Shown here piece after piece: positions 26,079 to 35,660 of a DNA stretch of 64,000 nt. Both the position numbers and the translations under genes were made by a program. Source of the stretch: Pontibacter silvestris. Lineage in GTDB: Bacteria > Bacteroidota > Bacteroidia > Cytophagales > Hymenobacteraceae. Positions within the stretch are counted from its first letter, which is position 1, and each line of letters starts with the position of its first letter. The stretch spans positions 362,151-426,150 of the forward strand of contig NZ_JAJJWI010000001.1 in the NCBI RefSeq assembly GCF_020907275.1, written 5' to 3'. The notes beneath the pieces were generated by a model that saw only the letters and a program-made list of their open reading frames with translations, ran no database searches and had not been told where the DNA came from.

Positions 26079-28547
26079 CTACCTGTTCTTTTTTCTTGGT
26101 TTACGTTTCCTCAGCTTCTCTTTCCACTCTTCATAAGTTTGAACCGCCTTTTCGGTAACGTTGTCTAAGAGCCGGTCAAAAAAGTTTTCTTTTGGCGGAG
26201 GCCCTGTCCGGAACGACTCACAGGATAAGCTGGCCTGCAGGTTGGCCGGTAATGGCTGAAATTTACTTCTCCGCAGCTCTGCAAAGGCTTTATCCTGAGA
26301 CACCCGCTTCATGAATTCGCCCCAGACAGGTAAAGCAGTGTTAGAACCCTGTCCTAATGCAAGGGTTCTGAAACGTACTTTAGGGCTTTCTGCACCTACC
26401 CAAACGCCTGTTACCAGATTAGGAGTAATGCCAATAAACCAGCCATCTGCCTGATCTTGCGTAGTGCCTGTTTTGCCGGCAATGTCCATCGCCAATCCAA
26501 ATTCTGAGCGCAGCCGCCTGCCACTTCCTTCTTCCACAACGCTCTGCATTAGCTGCAGCATAATAGCAGCATTTTTCTTAGACAATACACGTCTTGCATC
26601 TTTACCTGGGGCATGTTGCAATAATACTTTACCATTACTGTCTGTGATCGTTTTGATGTATACAGGTGTAGCATGCCTGCCATTGTTGGCAAAAGATGAA
26701 TAAGCACTTACCATTTCAAATAATGACAGGTCAGCTGTACCTAGAGCCAGCGATGGTACAGCAGGTAAATCGCTTTGAATCCCGATTCTGTGTGCTAAAG
26801 CTACTGTTTTGTCTACACCAGCCTGCATTATAAGCTGAGCCGAAACAGTATTTACAGAATGGGCAAGTGCGCCACGCATAGAGTATTCTCCTCCATACTG
26901 TTCAGTTGCATTATGTGGCGACCAATTATCGTATTCAGGATAAGTCTTAAGCTCATTTGGGAAAAAAGTGCAGGGTGCAATACCTTTTTCCAGGGCAGCC
27001 GCATACACAATTGGTTTAAAAATAGAGCCTACCTGTCGCCGCGATTTTATGTGGTCGTACTGAAAGAAATGATGGTCAATGCCTCCTACCCAGGCTTTGA
27101 CATACCCAGTTTCGGGTTCTACGGAGAGCAAGCCTGCGTTCAAAAAGCGTTGGTAGTAAGCGACAGAATCAAGTGGACTCATTGACTTTTTTGTGTTTCC
27201 ACTCCAGCTGAACACATTCATAGGTACAGGCTGCTTAAAAACTTCTACAATCTCCTCTTCAGACATGCCTTCAGCTTTCAGCTTTTTATACCTGTCAGAT
27301 CGGAATACAGCATTCTTTACGACACTAATATCATTTCCCCACGGAGTGCGGCCTTTCCAATGCGCATCGAATTGTTTTTGCAGTGATGCCATTCTACGAT
27401 GCAAGGCACGCTCAGCATGCACCTGCATTTTGGCATCGATAGTTGTGTAAATCTTTAGCCCGTCTGTGTACAGGTTATAATGGTCGCCGTTTCTTTTGCG
27501 TTTTGAGGCAGACCACCTAACTAGTTCCTGGCGTAGCTGTTCCCGGAAATAAGGCGCTATTCCATCGTTGTGTGTCGTATAGCGGTAGTGTAAGGTTAAA
27601 GGTAACTGCTTAAGTGAGTCAGCTTCTGCCGGAGCAATATAGCCGTACTTGGCCATTTGGCTAAGCACCACATTACGCCGCTGTTTCGAACGCTCCAGGT
27701 TCAGACGAGGGTTATAGGTGGTAGTCGCTTTCAGCATCCCAATAAGTACAGCTGCTTCTTCCGTTTTAAGAGAATCAGCTGAGGTGTTAAAAAAGCGATG
27801 TGATGCCCGCTCAATGCCGTAAAGGTTTCCACCCATTGGCACTGTGTTCAGGTATAGCTCCAATATCTCTTCTTTAGAGTAAATGCCTTCCAGCTTACGT
27901 GCTATAATCATCTCACGCATCTTGTTTACCGGCATATCCCAAAACCAGTAATCTTTGCGAGGGTACAGGTTCTTGGCAAGCTGCTGACTTAATGTACTGC
28001 CGCCGCCAGAGCTTTCATCCTGCAACAGAATCGATTTTACCAGTACCCGAAACAAGCTTTTGACATCGACGCCTTCGTGTTCATAGAACCGCACATCTTC
28101 TGTGGCTATAAGAGCACTGATGGCAGGAGTAGCTATGTCGTCAAATTTTATATTCGTCCGGTCCTGAATGTAATAACGACCTAGTAGAACACTGTCAGCA
28201 GAATAAACTTCTGAGGCTGTATTCGTGATGTTTGATTTTAACTCGTTTCGGGACGGAATGTGTCCCAGCGCCCCGATATATATTGCTCCATAGAAAATAA
28301 CAAGAAACAGAAGCAACCACAAGCCAAACTTATAAGCTAGTCTAAAGATTTTCATAAAGTCAGTAACGTTTGCTTCTTTCCAGCTAAACTGCCGGAACAT
28401 TGACCATTTGTGGTGCCAATATGAAAGGGTAAGCTTTGGTTTCTGACTCAGATAAAATTGATGCAGCTGTACTTTTAACAGCTTCACAACAGGTGAAATA
28501 ACTCCGTAAACTAATAGTCTGATGATCTTTAACAGCGTACGCCTCAT
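26079..28547 (-). CDS. Class A penicillin-binding protein (PBP1A-like transglycosylase/transpeptidase)
   Basis: This 822-residue bifunctional peptidoglycan synthase has an N-terminal cytoplasmic part, one transmembrane segment (about residues 75-95), a GT51 glycosyltransferase domain with EDVRFYEHEGVD, GGGSTLSQQLAKNLYP and KMREMIIARKLE, and a transpeptidase domain with the catalytic S-x-x-K in GSIFKPIVY, S-x-N in HSVNTVSA and KTGTT. The tail is Lys/Arg-rich. The start at ATG 28547 follows AAGAAAGAAC, a plausible ribosome binding site. A TTG 21 bp upstream is less likely. The long N-terminal cytoplasmic extension (about 70 residues) is more than is usual for PBP1A. Confidence 0.94.
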   Translation of the reverse strand: MRRTLLKIIRLLVYGVISPVVKLLKVQLHQFYLSQKPKLTLSYWHHKWSMFRQFSWKEANVTDFMKIFRLAYKFGLWLLLFLVIFYGAIYIGALGHIPSRNELKSNITNTASEVYSADSVLLGRYYIQDRTNIKFDDIATPAISALIATEDVRFYEHEGVDVKSLFRVLVKSILLQDESSGGGSTLSQQLAKNLYPRKDYWFWDMPVNKMREMIIARKLEGIYSKEEILELYLNTVPMGGNLYGIERASHRFFNTSADSLKTEEAAVLIGMLKATTTYNPRLNLERSKQRRNVVLSQMAKYGYIAPAEADSLKQLPLTLHYRYTTHNDGIAPYFREQLRQELVRWSASKRKRNGDHYNLYTDGLKIYTTIDAKMQVHAERALHRRMASLQKQFDAHWKGRTPWGNDISVVKNAVFRSDRYKKLKAEGMSEEEIVEVFKQPVPMNVFSWSGNTKKSMSPLDSVAYYQRFLNAGLLSVEPETGYVKAWVGGIDHHFFQYDHIKSRRQVGSIFKPIVYAAALEKGIAPCTFFPNELKTYPEYDNWSPHNATEQYGGEYSMRGALAHSVNTVSAQLIMQAGVDKTVALAHRIGIQSDLPAVPSLALGTADLSLFEMVSAYSSFANNGRHATPVYIKTITDSNGKVLLQHAPGKDARRVLSKKNAAIMLQLMQSVVEEGSGRRLRSEFGLAMDIAGKTGTTQDQADGWFIGITPNLVTGVWVGAESPKVRFRTLALGQGSNTALPVWGEFMKRVSQDKAFAELRRSKFQPLPANLQASLSCESFRTGPPPKENFFDRLLDNVTEKAVQTYEEWKEKLRKRKPRKKNR

Positions 28548-28793
28548 GTTCTTTCTTGATACCAACAATTAACCAAAGCCACCTGGGCTTTTACTTTATT
28601 CGGGTCAGTTTGTTATAAATGCCAACTCCAGTAATTCTCAGAGCTGGTTTTGTTTTATGGTGAGGCTCGACAAGAATCAGGCCATATTAAGTAATTGTAA
28701 ATAGAGTCATAATAATAGCTGAAATCAATAATTATAGATAAAAAACAGAAGCTGTTATACCTCTTTTTGTTATTCATGCTCCCATATACGATT

Positions 28794-28973
28794 ATGAAAT
28801 TAACTTTTGATACTGTGCTGAAAGCGATAATTTATGGTGTATATGTTGCTTACGTGAAGGGTGTTCAAAAGACAGATAGTCTGTATCTTGCAATGGAAAA
28901 GACAATTGAAGCTAAAATTAATGGGGTTGATGGTAACTTTATCAGTAAAGCCAGGATAGCAAGTACAACTTAA
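28794..28973 (+). CDS. Possible small protein of unknown function
   Basis: This 59-residue frame begins at an ATG (28794), with a hydrophobic helix-like N-terminus (TVLKAIIYGVYVAYVKGV) and a polar C-terminal half. I do not recognise it. It sits between two minus-strand genes in AT-rich DNA and has no neighbour in its direction. It could be spurious; composition is the only support. Confidence 0.3.
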   Translation: MKLTFDTVLKAIIYGVYVAYVKGVQKTDSLYLAMEKTIEAKINGVDGNFISKARIASTT

Positions 28974-29169
28974 GCCGCATAGATAAATAGATTGCATTGA
29001 AAATTCATTGAATGGCTATAGAATCTTTGAAAGAAGATGACTAAATACGCTCCCCCTGTCTGAATGCAGTATAATACAGTCTGCCTATATCTAGGCTAGA
29101 ACTGTTAGTGGATAAAGTGTATTTACCTGAGCTTAAAATTATTCTTAATCAGAAAGCATTCCGGAAATC

Positions 29170-30069
29170 TTATTTCGTTTTATGAATAGTTTTACTAACT
29201 CTGTAAGCACCAGGGGCAACACCATAGTACTTCTTAAACAGCTTATTAAGGTGGCTCCCATCCGCAAAACCAAAATCATAAGCAGTCTGAGCGATGCTTG
29301 TTTCACTTAACTGCAGGCGGCTCTCAATCATCTTAAGCTTATACTTTAAAATATATTGCTGCAAAGGTTCACCAGTTTGCTTCTTAAAAAAAATGCTCAG
29401 GTAACTAGCAGAGTAATTAAACTTTTCCACCAGTCGCTCTAAACGCAAAGCATCAGGTTCATAAATATGCTGGCTAATGTACAGCATAATGTCCTCGATA
29501 AGCCGGGAGTGTTTTGTTTTATCTCTTTCAACTAGCTTCTGCCGTACCATGTTTTTTGACAGAATGCCAAGCATAGCTTTCATAATGCTACACATGATGT
29601 GTTCGCAGGAGCCCTCTCCACGATGGCTATATTCATAAAGCAGCACAGAAAGTAAACGGTCTAGGTGTTCCTTCTCTTTAGTATCGGTAACGATAGACCC
29701 ATTGCACTGATAGGGGGAGTTTAGAAGATATTCTATTGCCTGTGTCCAGTCAGCAGCACGTAGTTTTACCTCATCTTTTATATAAACCTCTGTAAACCGA
29801 ATATAGCAGAAGGTAGTATGGTCCTGAATGTCAAAATAATGATAATCTTCTGGACCGAGCAAAAACACATCGCCAGCTGTGTATAGAATAGTATTGTCGT
29901 TTATCACATGAAGGCCTCGTCCGCTCCTGATGAATATAATTTCAAAATAGCTATGCTTATGAACAGGGTGCTGCCATTTGCTCGTGTCGAACAAGTAAAT
30001 ATTGAAGGGTTCATATTGAATGTAGCGCCTCATAGAATGAAAGTACAAATAAATATGCAGACCTACCAT
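29170..30069 (-). CDS. AraC family transcriptional regulator
   Basis: This 299-residue regulator has an N-terminal cupin-like ligand domain (HPVHKHSYFEIIFIRSGRG, then YTAGDVFLLGPEDYHYFD) and a C-terminal pair of AraC helix-turn-helix motifs (YSASYLSIFFKKQTGEPLQQYI and TSIAQTAYDFGFADGSHLNKLFKKYYGVAPGAYR). The start may be ATG 30069 or the internal ATG 30033, which begins closer to the cupin domain. It is divergent from a DUF1080 gene with about 150-190 bp between them, so it may regulate that gene and itself in response to a sugar or other carbon compound. Confidence 0.93.
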   Translation of the reverse strand: MVGLHIYLYFHSMRRYIQYEPFNIYLFDTSKWQHPVHKHSYFEIIFIRSGRGLHVINDNTILYTAGDVFLLGPEDYHYFDIQDHTTFCYIRFTEVYIKDEVKLRAADWTQAIEYLLNSPYQCNGSIVTDTKEKEHLDRLLSVLLYEYSHRGEGSCEHIMCSIMKAMLGILSKNMVRQKLVERDKTKHSRLIEDIMLYISQHIYEPDALRLERLVEKFNYSASYLSIFFKKQTGEPLQQYILKYKLKMIESRLQLSETSIAQTAYDFGFADGSHLNKLFKKYYGVAPGAYRVSKTIHKTK

Positions 30070-30221
30070 AAAACAATGGATTTGTACAACAGTGCAGCAA
30101 ATTCCTTTTTTTACTTTTGAGACTGATTATCTGTTTACTGGCAAAATTGATCAAATACGAGTCAGTACTACATCCTTCTGTTTAAGGTGGAGATGCTTAC
30201 ATACTGTTTAGTTTTAACCTA

Positions 30222-31130
30222 ATGATCCATATGAAAATTACACCTAAAGTTATAATAGGCTATATAACCAGTGCTTCTGTACTGTGCCTAATGTTTTGCT
30301 TGAGTTCTTTTTATAAGAGAGAAGAATGGGTGCCTTTGCTTGACAGAGACCTATCAAATTGGGAGATGTACCTGAGCTACCGACATACTGACAGTTATAA
30401 CGGAGAAATGCCCAAAGAGGAGGATGGGAGGCCGATAGAACCTATCGGGTACAACAAGAACACCAATAATGTATTCACTGTGATGGAGGAAAACGGCGAA
30501 CCAGTCTTGAAGATAAGTGGTGAAATATACGGATGTGTTTTTACAAAGCAGGAATTTGAAAATTACCATTTGAAACTTAAAGTAAAATGGGGAGACAAAA
30601 AGTGGGTGCCAAGAACTGATAAGTTAAAGGATTCTGGCGTGCTATATCATTCGATTGGTGCGTGCGGAAAAGACTATTGGCGTGCATGGATGCTTTCACA
30701 GGAGTTCCAGATAATGGAGGGTCACATGGGGGACTACTGGACAATTGCTTCTTCAGCCATAGATGTGCGTGCTTTCATACCAGAAGGAAATATGAATACA
30801 GTAGCAAGTACCAGAAGGCCTTTTCTTGCTCTTGGTGCAGGAACGGACACAGAAGGTTTTTGCCTGCGTAGCGAAGACCATGAAAGCCCGGAAGGAGAAT
30901 GGACAGAAATTGAATTAGTTTGCTTCCGAGACAAGAGCCTGCATATCGTAAACGGACATGTTGTAATGGTTCTTCAAAATTCCCGCTACATGGATAATGG
31001 CAAGCCAGTACCTCTTACTAGAGGAAAAATTCAACTACAAAGCGAAGCAGCAGAAGTGTATTATAAAGATGTTAAAATCAAAAGCATTAAAGAGCTGCCA
31101 AAAAGTTATGCTTCCTATTTTAAGAGCTAA
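30222..31130 (+). CDS. DUF1080 domain protein (3-keto-disaccharide hydrolase family)
   Basis: This 302-residue exported protein has an N-terminal membrane or signal segment (about residues 8-28). The DUF1080 concanavalin-like domain follows: WVPLLDRDLSNWEMY at the start, FTKQEFENYHLKLKVKWGDKKW in the middle and GKIQLQSEAAEVYYKDVKIK at the end. Family members bind or cleave carbohydrates; some hydrolyse 3-keto-glycosides. It is divergent from an AraC regulator, which is the likely control. No oxidoreductase that makes 3-keto sugars is adjacent, so the substrate stays open. Confidence 0.88.
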   Translation: MIHMKITPKVIIGYITSASVLCLMFCLSSFYKREEWVPLLDRDLSNWEMYLSYRHTDSYNGEMPKEEDGRPIEPIGYNKNTNNVFTVMEENGEPVLKISGEIYGCVFTKQEFENYHLKLKVKWGDKKWVPRTDKLKDSGVLYHSIGACGKDYWRAWMLSQEFQIMEGHMGDYWTIASSAIDVRAFIPEGNMNTVASTRRPFLALGAGTDTEGFCLRSEDHESPEGEWTEIELVCFRDKSLHIVNGHVVMVLQNSRYMDNGKPVPLTRGKIQLQSEAAEVYYKDVKIKSIKELPKSYASYFKS

Positions 31131-31237
31131 GTATGTAAAAACAACAATAGTGTAACAACTTTGCATTTAATCAGTTAAATATAGTAAGAAGAAATATTTA
31201 CTTCTTGTATTGTTTTAAATTAAACTGATAAAAAGCT

Positions 31238-31972
31238 ATGAAAAAGATAATTTTAAACCCCTTGGCAGCCATGGTGCTGGCTGCGTTCACTATGTATGGC
31301 TGCGCTAGTTCAAATGAAAATTTAGGAACAACTGCCATGGGTGGTACATCTATGAGTGAAACTGCTACTATGGCCGGGAACGCCTCGGATACCAATAGAG
31401 ACGATGTAGATGTGTTGGTAGTAGAAGAGCAGGCAGTGGTTCCGGTTGCGACTTTGTCTGTCACAGCGCTGACAATGGACAACCTTGTTGAAGTCGGCGA
31501 TATGTTTGAAGATATCGACGATACTGAGCAGTATGATGTTATGTCGCTGATTAAATCTTCGCCTAATCTTTCCACTTTCGTAAAGTTAATTGAGCAAGCT
31601 GACATGGTCGATGACCTGCAGCGTGTAGACAAACTAACTCTTTTTGCCCCAACCAACGAGGCATTCAGCAAAATACCTGAAGAAAAGCTTGAATCTTTTC
31701 TGATGCCTGAAAATAAAGCCCTGCTTTACCGGGTACTGCAGGCTCATGTGTTGCCTTCAGATGTATCATCAGCACAACTAGAGGATAATACACGCATTCA
31801 AATGTCAGAGGACAGCTATATACCTGTAGAAAGACGCCTGAATGGTTCTGTAACTACTGTAGGTGGTGCCCAGGTGGTGAAGAACGACATTGAAGCATCT
31901 AACGGTAGAATTCATGTGATAGACGCCGTGATTATGCCAACCGAGAATGTAAACCAAGGTACCTTAAGATAA
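31238..31972 (+). CDS. Fasciclin domain lipoprotein
   Basis: This 244-residue protein has a lipobox (MYGC, about residue 21), so it is an outer or inner membrane lipoprotein. A disordered, Thr/Ser-rich linker (about 25-105) leads to one FAS1 domain (about 105-235) with the hallmark motifs LTLFAPTNEAFSKIP (H1) and RIHVIDAVIMP (H2). FAS1 proteins mediate adhesion or matrix contacts. It is followed by a 22-bp perfect terminator hairpin and has no co-directional partner. Confidence 0.92.
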   Translation: MKKIILNPLAAMVLAAFTMYGCASSNENLGTTAMGGTSMSETATMAGNASDTNRDDVDVLVVEEQAVVPVATLSVTALTMDNLVEVGDMFEDIDDTEQYDVMSLIKSSPNLSTFVKLIEQADMVDDLQRVDKLTLFAPTNEAFSKIPEEKLESFLMPENKALLYRVLQAHVLPSDVSSAQLEDNTRIQMSEDSYIPVERRLNGSVTTVGGAQVVKNDIEASNGRIHVIDAVIMPTENVNQGTLR

Positions 31973-31998
31973 AGCTCTAAAATAAAGAACTATACTTT

Positions 31999-32046
31999 CA
32001 TACATAAAAAAAGCTCTCTATTAATAGAGAGCTTTTTTTATGTATG
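31999..32046. terminator. 22-bp perfect inverted repeat, bidirectional terminator
   Basis: CATACATAAAAAAAGCTCTC begins the left arm (31999-32020) and the right arm (32025-32046) is its exact reverse complement; the loop is TTAA. The A7 and T7 runs lie inside the arms, so termination in both directions is possible. Confidence 0.9.
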
Positions 32047-32192
32047 AACCCGCCAATCATTGGTAACAGAAGAAAACACCAAACAAGTGCTTAAGCTTTA
32101 AAACCAATGAAAGTTTTCTGTCTACTGAAGTAGAACTTGCTGTTTCTGCTATCAACTTTGTATGAATAGATAATTACCTACAGATCTTTTCC

Positions 32193-32224
32193 TTTGAAGT
32201 TTTAAATTGAAAGTGGTATTTTTG
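32193..32224 (+). promoter_or_regulatory. Promoter directly at the DUF6660-like start codon
   Basis: TTTG (32193-32196), a 20-bp spacer and TATTTTTG (32217-32224) fit the Bacteroidota consensus. The GTG start lies at 32229, only 4 bp after the -7 element, so the mRNA would start at or next to the start codon (leaderless). Confidence 0.65.
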
Positions 32225-32228
32225 CACT

Positions 32229-32534
32229 GTGAAAGTCTTAACTATCATATTAATAATATTAGTAGTTGCACTCTCGGTTTTGCCTTGCTGCATGGCTGGT
32301 AGTTGTAGTGATAATGAAGTTAAGACTGAGCAGACAGATAACCATGATAATGGTGTTGACACTTGCTCCCCTTTCTACAGTTGCGCTACTTGCGTAGGTT
32401 TTACCGTCTCTAGCAGCTCTTTAGAGTCAGTTCAGCCATTTCGTCTGTTTAAAAGCAGTTACTTTGCACACTATAAGCAAAGAACTTTTACACAATACTA
32501 CCATCCCATCTGGCAGCCCCCCAAGATAAGCTAA
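32229..32534 (+). CDS. Small exported Cys-rich DUF6660-like protein
   Basis: This 101-residue protein starts at a GTG. It has a strong signal sequence (MKVLTIILIILVVALSVLPC) and a Cys-containing centre (CCMAGSC, DTCSPFYSCATCVGF) with Asp/His/Asn-rich spacers (TEQTDNHDNGVDTC). It resembles the DUF6660 family of Bacteroidota, small secreted proteins found next to TonB-dependent receptors and metal-efflux genes. The Cys/His/Asp content suggests metal binding. It is the first gene of an apparent operon with a TonB receptor and a CDF-like transporter. The start is supported by the promoter directly upstream. Confidence 0.75.
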   Translation: MKVLTIILIILVVALSVLPCCMAGSCSDNEVKTEQTDNHDNGVDTCSPFYSCATCVGFTVSSSSLESVQPFRLFKSSYFAHYKQRTFTQYYHPIWQPPKIS

Positions 32535-32618
32535 TGCCATAGTTGTGACATTGTCACTGTACATATATGTGGTACAGTCTGTACCGCGCTTAAAGTTTTA
32601 TAGCATTAGATTAGAAAA

Positions 32619-34805
32619 ATGAATAAATACATCTGTGTATTGCTCCTTTTGCTGAGCAATACCATGGCGTACAGCCAGAATATGTTAAATGCTATCATAA
32701 AAGATAGTGAAACAAAAGAGCCATTAATTGGCGCAACGGCATCTATCAACGGAACAACCATAGGGGCAGGCTCTAACGCTAAAGGCGAAATTAATCTTGC
32801 TGGCATACCCAATGGTCAGCAGGTTATCAGGTATAGTTATGTTGGGTATGAAGACAGGTTAGATACACTTACTTTTCCGCTTGCTCAGCAAACACCAATT
32901 ATAGTGCTGCTGCAGCATGAAGGAGAGGAACTGGAAGAGGTTGTTATTTCAACTACTAGAAGCAGCCGCACTATTGATGACATACCGACACGCATTGAAG
33001 CCATTACGCTGGAAGAGTTAGGCGAGAAAGGTAACATGAAACCAGGTGATATCAGAATGCTCTTAAGCGAAAGCACTGGTATTCAGACGCAGCAGACCTC
33101 TGCTACCAGTGCCAATGCAAATATCCGTATTCAAGGGCTGGGCGGGCGTTACACACAGATTATACAGGATGGTTTTCCTCTTTACTCTGGTTTTTCCAGT
33201 GGACTTAGCATAATGCAGATTCCGCCGCTTAACCTGTACCAGGTGGAAGTGATCAAAGGAAGTTCCTCTACACTTTACGGTGGAGGTGCGATAGCGGGCC
33301 TTGTGAACCTGATTACTAAAAAACCTACAGAAGAAGGGGAACTAAGCTTTATGGCGAACGTTACCAGCGCGTCAGGGCTAGACCTTAGCAGCTTTTATGG
33401 CAAAAGGTTCGGAAAGCTTGGCGTTACAGTATTTGCCGCAAGAAATACTAATGAAGCGTATGATCCTGCCGATATTGGCTTCTCTGCTATTCCCGAATTC
33501 GAGCGTTACACAGTTAATCCAAGGTTGTACTATTATCCAAACGAGCGCACACAGCTTTACTTTGGAGTAAACACAACACAAGAAGACCGCTTAGGTGGAG
33601 ATTTGCGCTACATAGATGGAAGTGAAGAAAGTTACTACTTTGAGCAAAACAAAACAAAGCGGTTTTCTACACAGTTTAACTTTGAGCATAAGCTTTCTGA
33701 CCAGGCAATGATTTATGTTAAGAACAGTGTTAGCTTTTTCAACAGAGAAATAGCTGTTCCTGACTATGACTTTGAAGGGAAGCAAACTTCCAGTTTTAGT
33801 GAGGTAGCCTACAGCCTGAACAGAGGCAGATCAGATTGGGTAATAGGTGCGAACTTATGGACAGATAAATTTTCGGAGCAGAATGTGGGCGCTATGGGAG
33901 CAAGAGATTATGATAATACCATTGTCGGAGCATTTGCCCAAAATACTTTTACACCTGTAGATTGGTTAGTGCTTGAAACCGGCCTTCGTACGGATTATGT
34001 TTCACCTTCGCCCGAAAATGAGTCTAAGGGCTTGTTTGTGCTGCCGCGTGTTTCAGCATTATTCAGAATAAGCGATCGCCTGTCTTCGCGTATCGGTGGC
34101 GGTATGGGGTATAAGACACCTACTATCTTTACACAGGAAGCTGAGAATATCACTTTCCGAAACATTCTGCCATTAAATGCTAATGAGACAGAAGCTGAGT
34201 CTTCTATTGGTGGTAATGCTGACATCAACTATAGTACCATCATAGGCGATAAAGTTACTTTCAGTATTAACCAGATGTTCTTCTATACTTACCTGAACAA
34301 CCCTCTGATCCTTACGTTGCGACCTGATAACCTCTATGAATTTCAGAACGCCAACGGATATGTAGACACAAAAGGAGTGGAGGCGAACATAAAGTTCGGG
34401 TATGAGTGGGTGAAACTTTTCCTCGGTTATACCTACACCGATGCCAGGCAACATTACAATGGCATTGTAACTGACATGCCTCTTACGTCTAAGCATAGAG
34501 TAAACAATGTGCTGATGCTTGAAAAGGAGGATAATTTCCGGATAGGTTTGGAGGCTTATTACTTCAGCCCGCAACGCCTTTCTGATGGTAGCAAAGGACG
34601 GGACTATTGGATAAGTGGCATTATGATGGAGAAAATGTTCCCTAAGTTTTCTCTGTTCTTGAACTTCGAAAACATATTTGATACACGCCAAAGCAGATTT
34701 GACAGCATCTATACTGGCAGCAGAACGAATCCAGTCTTCAACGAGATTTATGCGCCTGTGGATGGCAGAGTTATCAATGGCGGCATAAAGCTAAATCTGT
34801 TATAG
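32619..34805 (+). CDS. TonB-dependent receptor with carboxypeptidase-regulatory-like N-domain
   Basis: This 728-residue outer-membrane receptor has a signal peptide (1-19), a carboxypeptidase-regulatory-like beta-sandwich (about 22-105, DSETKEPLIGATASINGTTIGAGS), a plug domain (about 110-230, with IRIQGLGGRYTQIIQDGFPLYSG and VIKGSSSTLYGGGAIAGLVNL) and a 22-strand beta-barrel. The C-terminus ends in a typical aromatic/hydrophobic strand (NGGIKLNLL). It imports a ligand using TonB energy. The neighbours (Cys-rich exported protein before, CDF-like transporter after) suggest a metal or metal chelate as substrate. Confidence 0.93.
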   Translation: MNKYICVLLLLLSNTMAYSQNMLNAIIKDSETKEPLIGATASINGTTIGAGSNAKGEINLAGIPNGQQVIRYSYVGYEDRLDTLTFPLAQQTPIIVLLQHEGEELEEVVISTTRSSRTIDDIPTRIEAITLEELGEKGNMKPGDIRMLLSESTGIQTQQTSATSANANIRIQGLGGRYTQIIQDGFPLYSGFSSGLSIMQIPPLNLYQVEVIKGSSSTLYGGGAIAGLVNLITKKPTEEGELSFMANVTSASGLDLSSFYGKRFGKLGVTVFAARNTNEAYDPADIGFSAIPEFERYTVNPRLYYYPNERTQLYFGVNTTQEDRLGGDLRYIDGSEESYYFEQNKTKRFSTQFNFEHKLSDQAMIYVKNSVSFFNREIAVPDYDFEGKQTSSFSEVAYSLNRGRSDWVIGANLWTDKFSEQNVGAMGARDYDNTIVGAFAQNTFTPVDWLVLETGLRTDYVSPSPENESKGLFVLPRVSALFRISDRLSSRIGGGMGYKTPTIFTQEAENITFRNILPLNANETEAESSIGGNADINYSTIIGDKVTFSINQMFFYTYLNNPLILTLRPDNLYEFQNANGYVDTKGVEANIKFGYEWVKLFLGYTYTDARQHYNGIVTDMPLTSKHRVNNVLMLEKEDNFRIGLEAYYFSPQRLSDGSKGRDYWISGIMMEKMFPKFSLFLNFENIFDTRQSRFDSIYTGSRTNPVFNEIYAPVDGRVINGGIKLNLL

Positions 34806-34921
34806 TGCGTGCACATAAAGCAGCAAGCCGCATTGGCCGTATTTAAATGTAGCAGTTGCAGTCTTTTTTGTAGAAAAGTGTCAGGATATGACTTTTTCCC
34901 CTTAAGTTTTGTTAGCATACT

Positions 34922-35584
34922 ATGGATACAATCTCATTTATCAATACAGACAATAAAGTAAAATTATATAAAGCGGCTTTCTGGCTGGCATTGTTTACTA
35001 TTGGCTATAATACCATTGAAGGTCTGGTTTCTACTTACTTAGGATATGAGGACGAGAGTCTTTCGTTGTTTGGGTTTGGGGCTGACAGTTTTATAGAGGT
35101 TATTTCTGGCATAGGCATCGCGCACATGGTGCTGCGAATCCAGCGAAGCGCTAACAGCACCAGAGATACTTTTGAGCGAACAGCGTTGCGCATAACAGGC
35201 TTCGCCTTTTATACTTTAGTAGTTGGCCTTACCATTACGAGCATTTATAATATCTGGACCGGTCATAAGCCAGAGACTACTTTCTGGGGTGTTGTGATAT
35301 CTGTAATTTCTATTGCTGTAATGTGGGCTTTAGTTTATGCTAAAGAGCATGTAGGCAATAAACTTAATTCTGATGCCATTTTAGCAGATGCAGGCTGTAC
35401 AAGGGTTTGCATTTATATGTCAGTTATTTTGCTGGTAGCCAGTGGTATTTACGAACTTACAGGTGTACCCTATATAGATAGCATAGGTACATTAGGAATA
35501 GCCTATTTTGCCTTTAAGGAAGGCCGTGAATGTTTCGAGAAAGCAAGCAGCGATAACCTGTGCGGCAGTGACTGTTGCTGTTAA
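34922..35584 (+). CDS. CDF-like cation transporter with Cys-rich C-terminus
   Basis: This 220-residue membrane protein has about six hydrophobic segments. Segment 2 carries GADSFIEVISG, and segment 5 follows LNSDAILADAGCTRVCIY, the places where CDF transporters hold their metal-binding Asp/His quartet (here Asp-rich, with a Cys). There is no cytoplasmic C-terminal domain; instead the protein ends CGSDCCC, a candidate soft-metal site. It lies 116 bp after the TonB receptor on the same strand and before a strong terminator. Export or compartmental handling of a metal is likely. Which metal cannot be told. Confidence 0.78.
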   Translation: MDTISFINTDNKVKLYKAAFWLALFTIGYNTIEGLVSTYLGYEDESLSLFGFGADSFIEVISGIGIAHMVLRIQRSANSTRDTFERTALRITGFAFYTLVVGLTITSIYNIWTGHKPETTFWGVVISVISIAVMWALVYAKEHVGNKLNSDAILADAGCTRVCIYMSVILLVASGIYELTGVPYIDSIGTLGIAYFAFKEGRECFEKASSDNLCGSDCCC

Positions 35585-35609
35585 GCAGAGGATTTGAAAA
35601 GAGTATTTT

Positions 35610-35660
35610 ACTAAAGCAGAAGAGCCAGGCAAACAACTTGTCAGGCTCTTCTGCTTTAGT
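35610..35660 (+). terminator. Terminator after the CDF-like gene
   Basis: ACTAAAGCAGAAGAGCC (35610-35626) pairs with GGCTCTTCTGCTTTAGT (35644-35660), 17 bp perfect, with a 17-nt loop that can pair partly on itself. Confidence 0.85.

Noticed and set aside
30140-30160. TTGATCAA between the AraC and DUF1080 genes as an FNR-like site
   Set aside because: It is a plain 8-bp palindrome without the 4-bp spacer.
31198-31671. 157-codon frame antisense to the fasciclin gene
   Set aside because: Ser/Thr-rich shadow of a lipoprotein gene with clear FAS1 motifs.
34173-34691. 172-codon frame antisense to the TonB receptor
   Set aside because: Shadow of a well-supported receptor gene.
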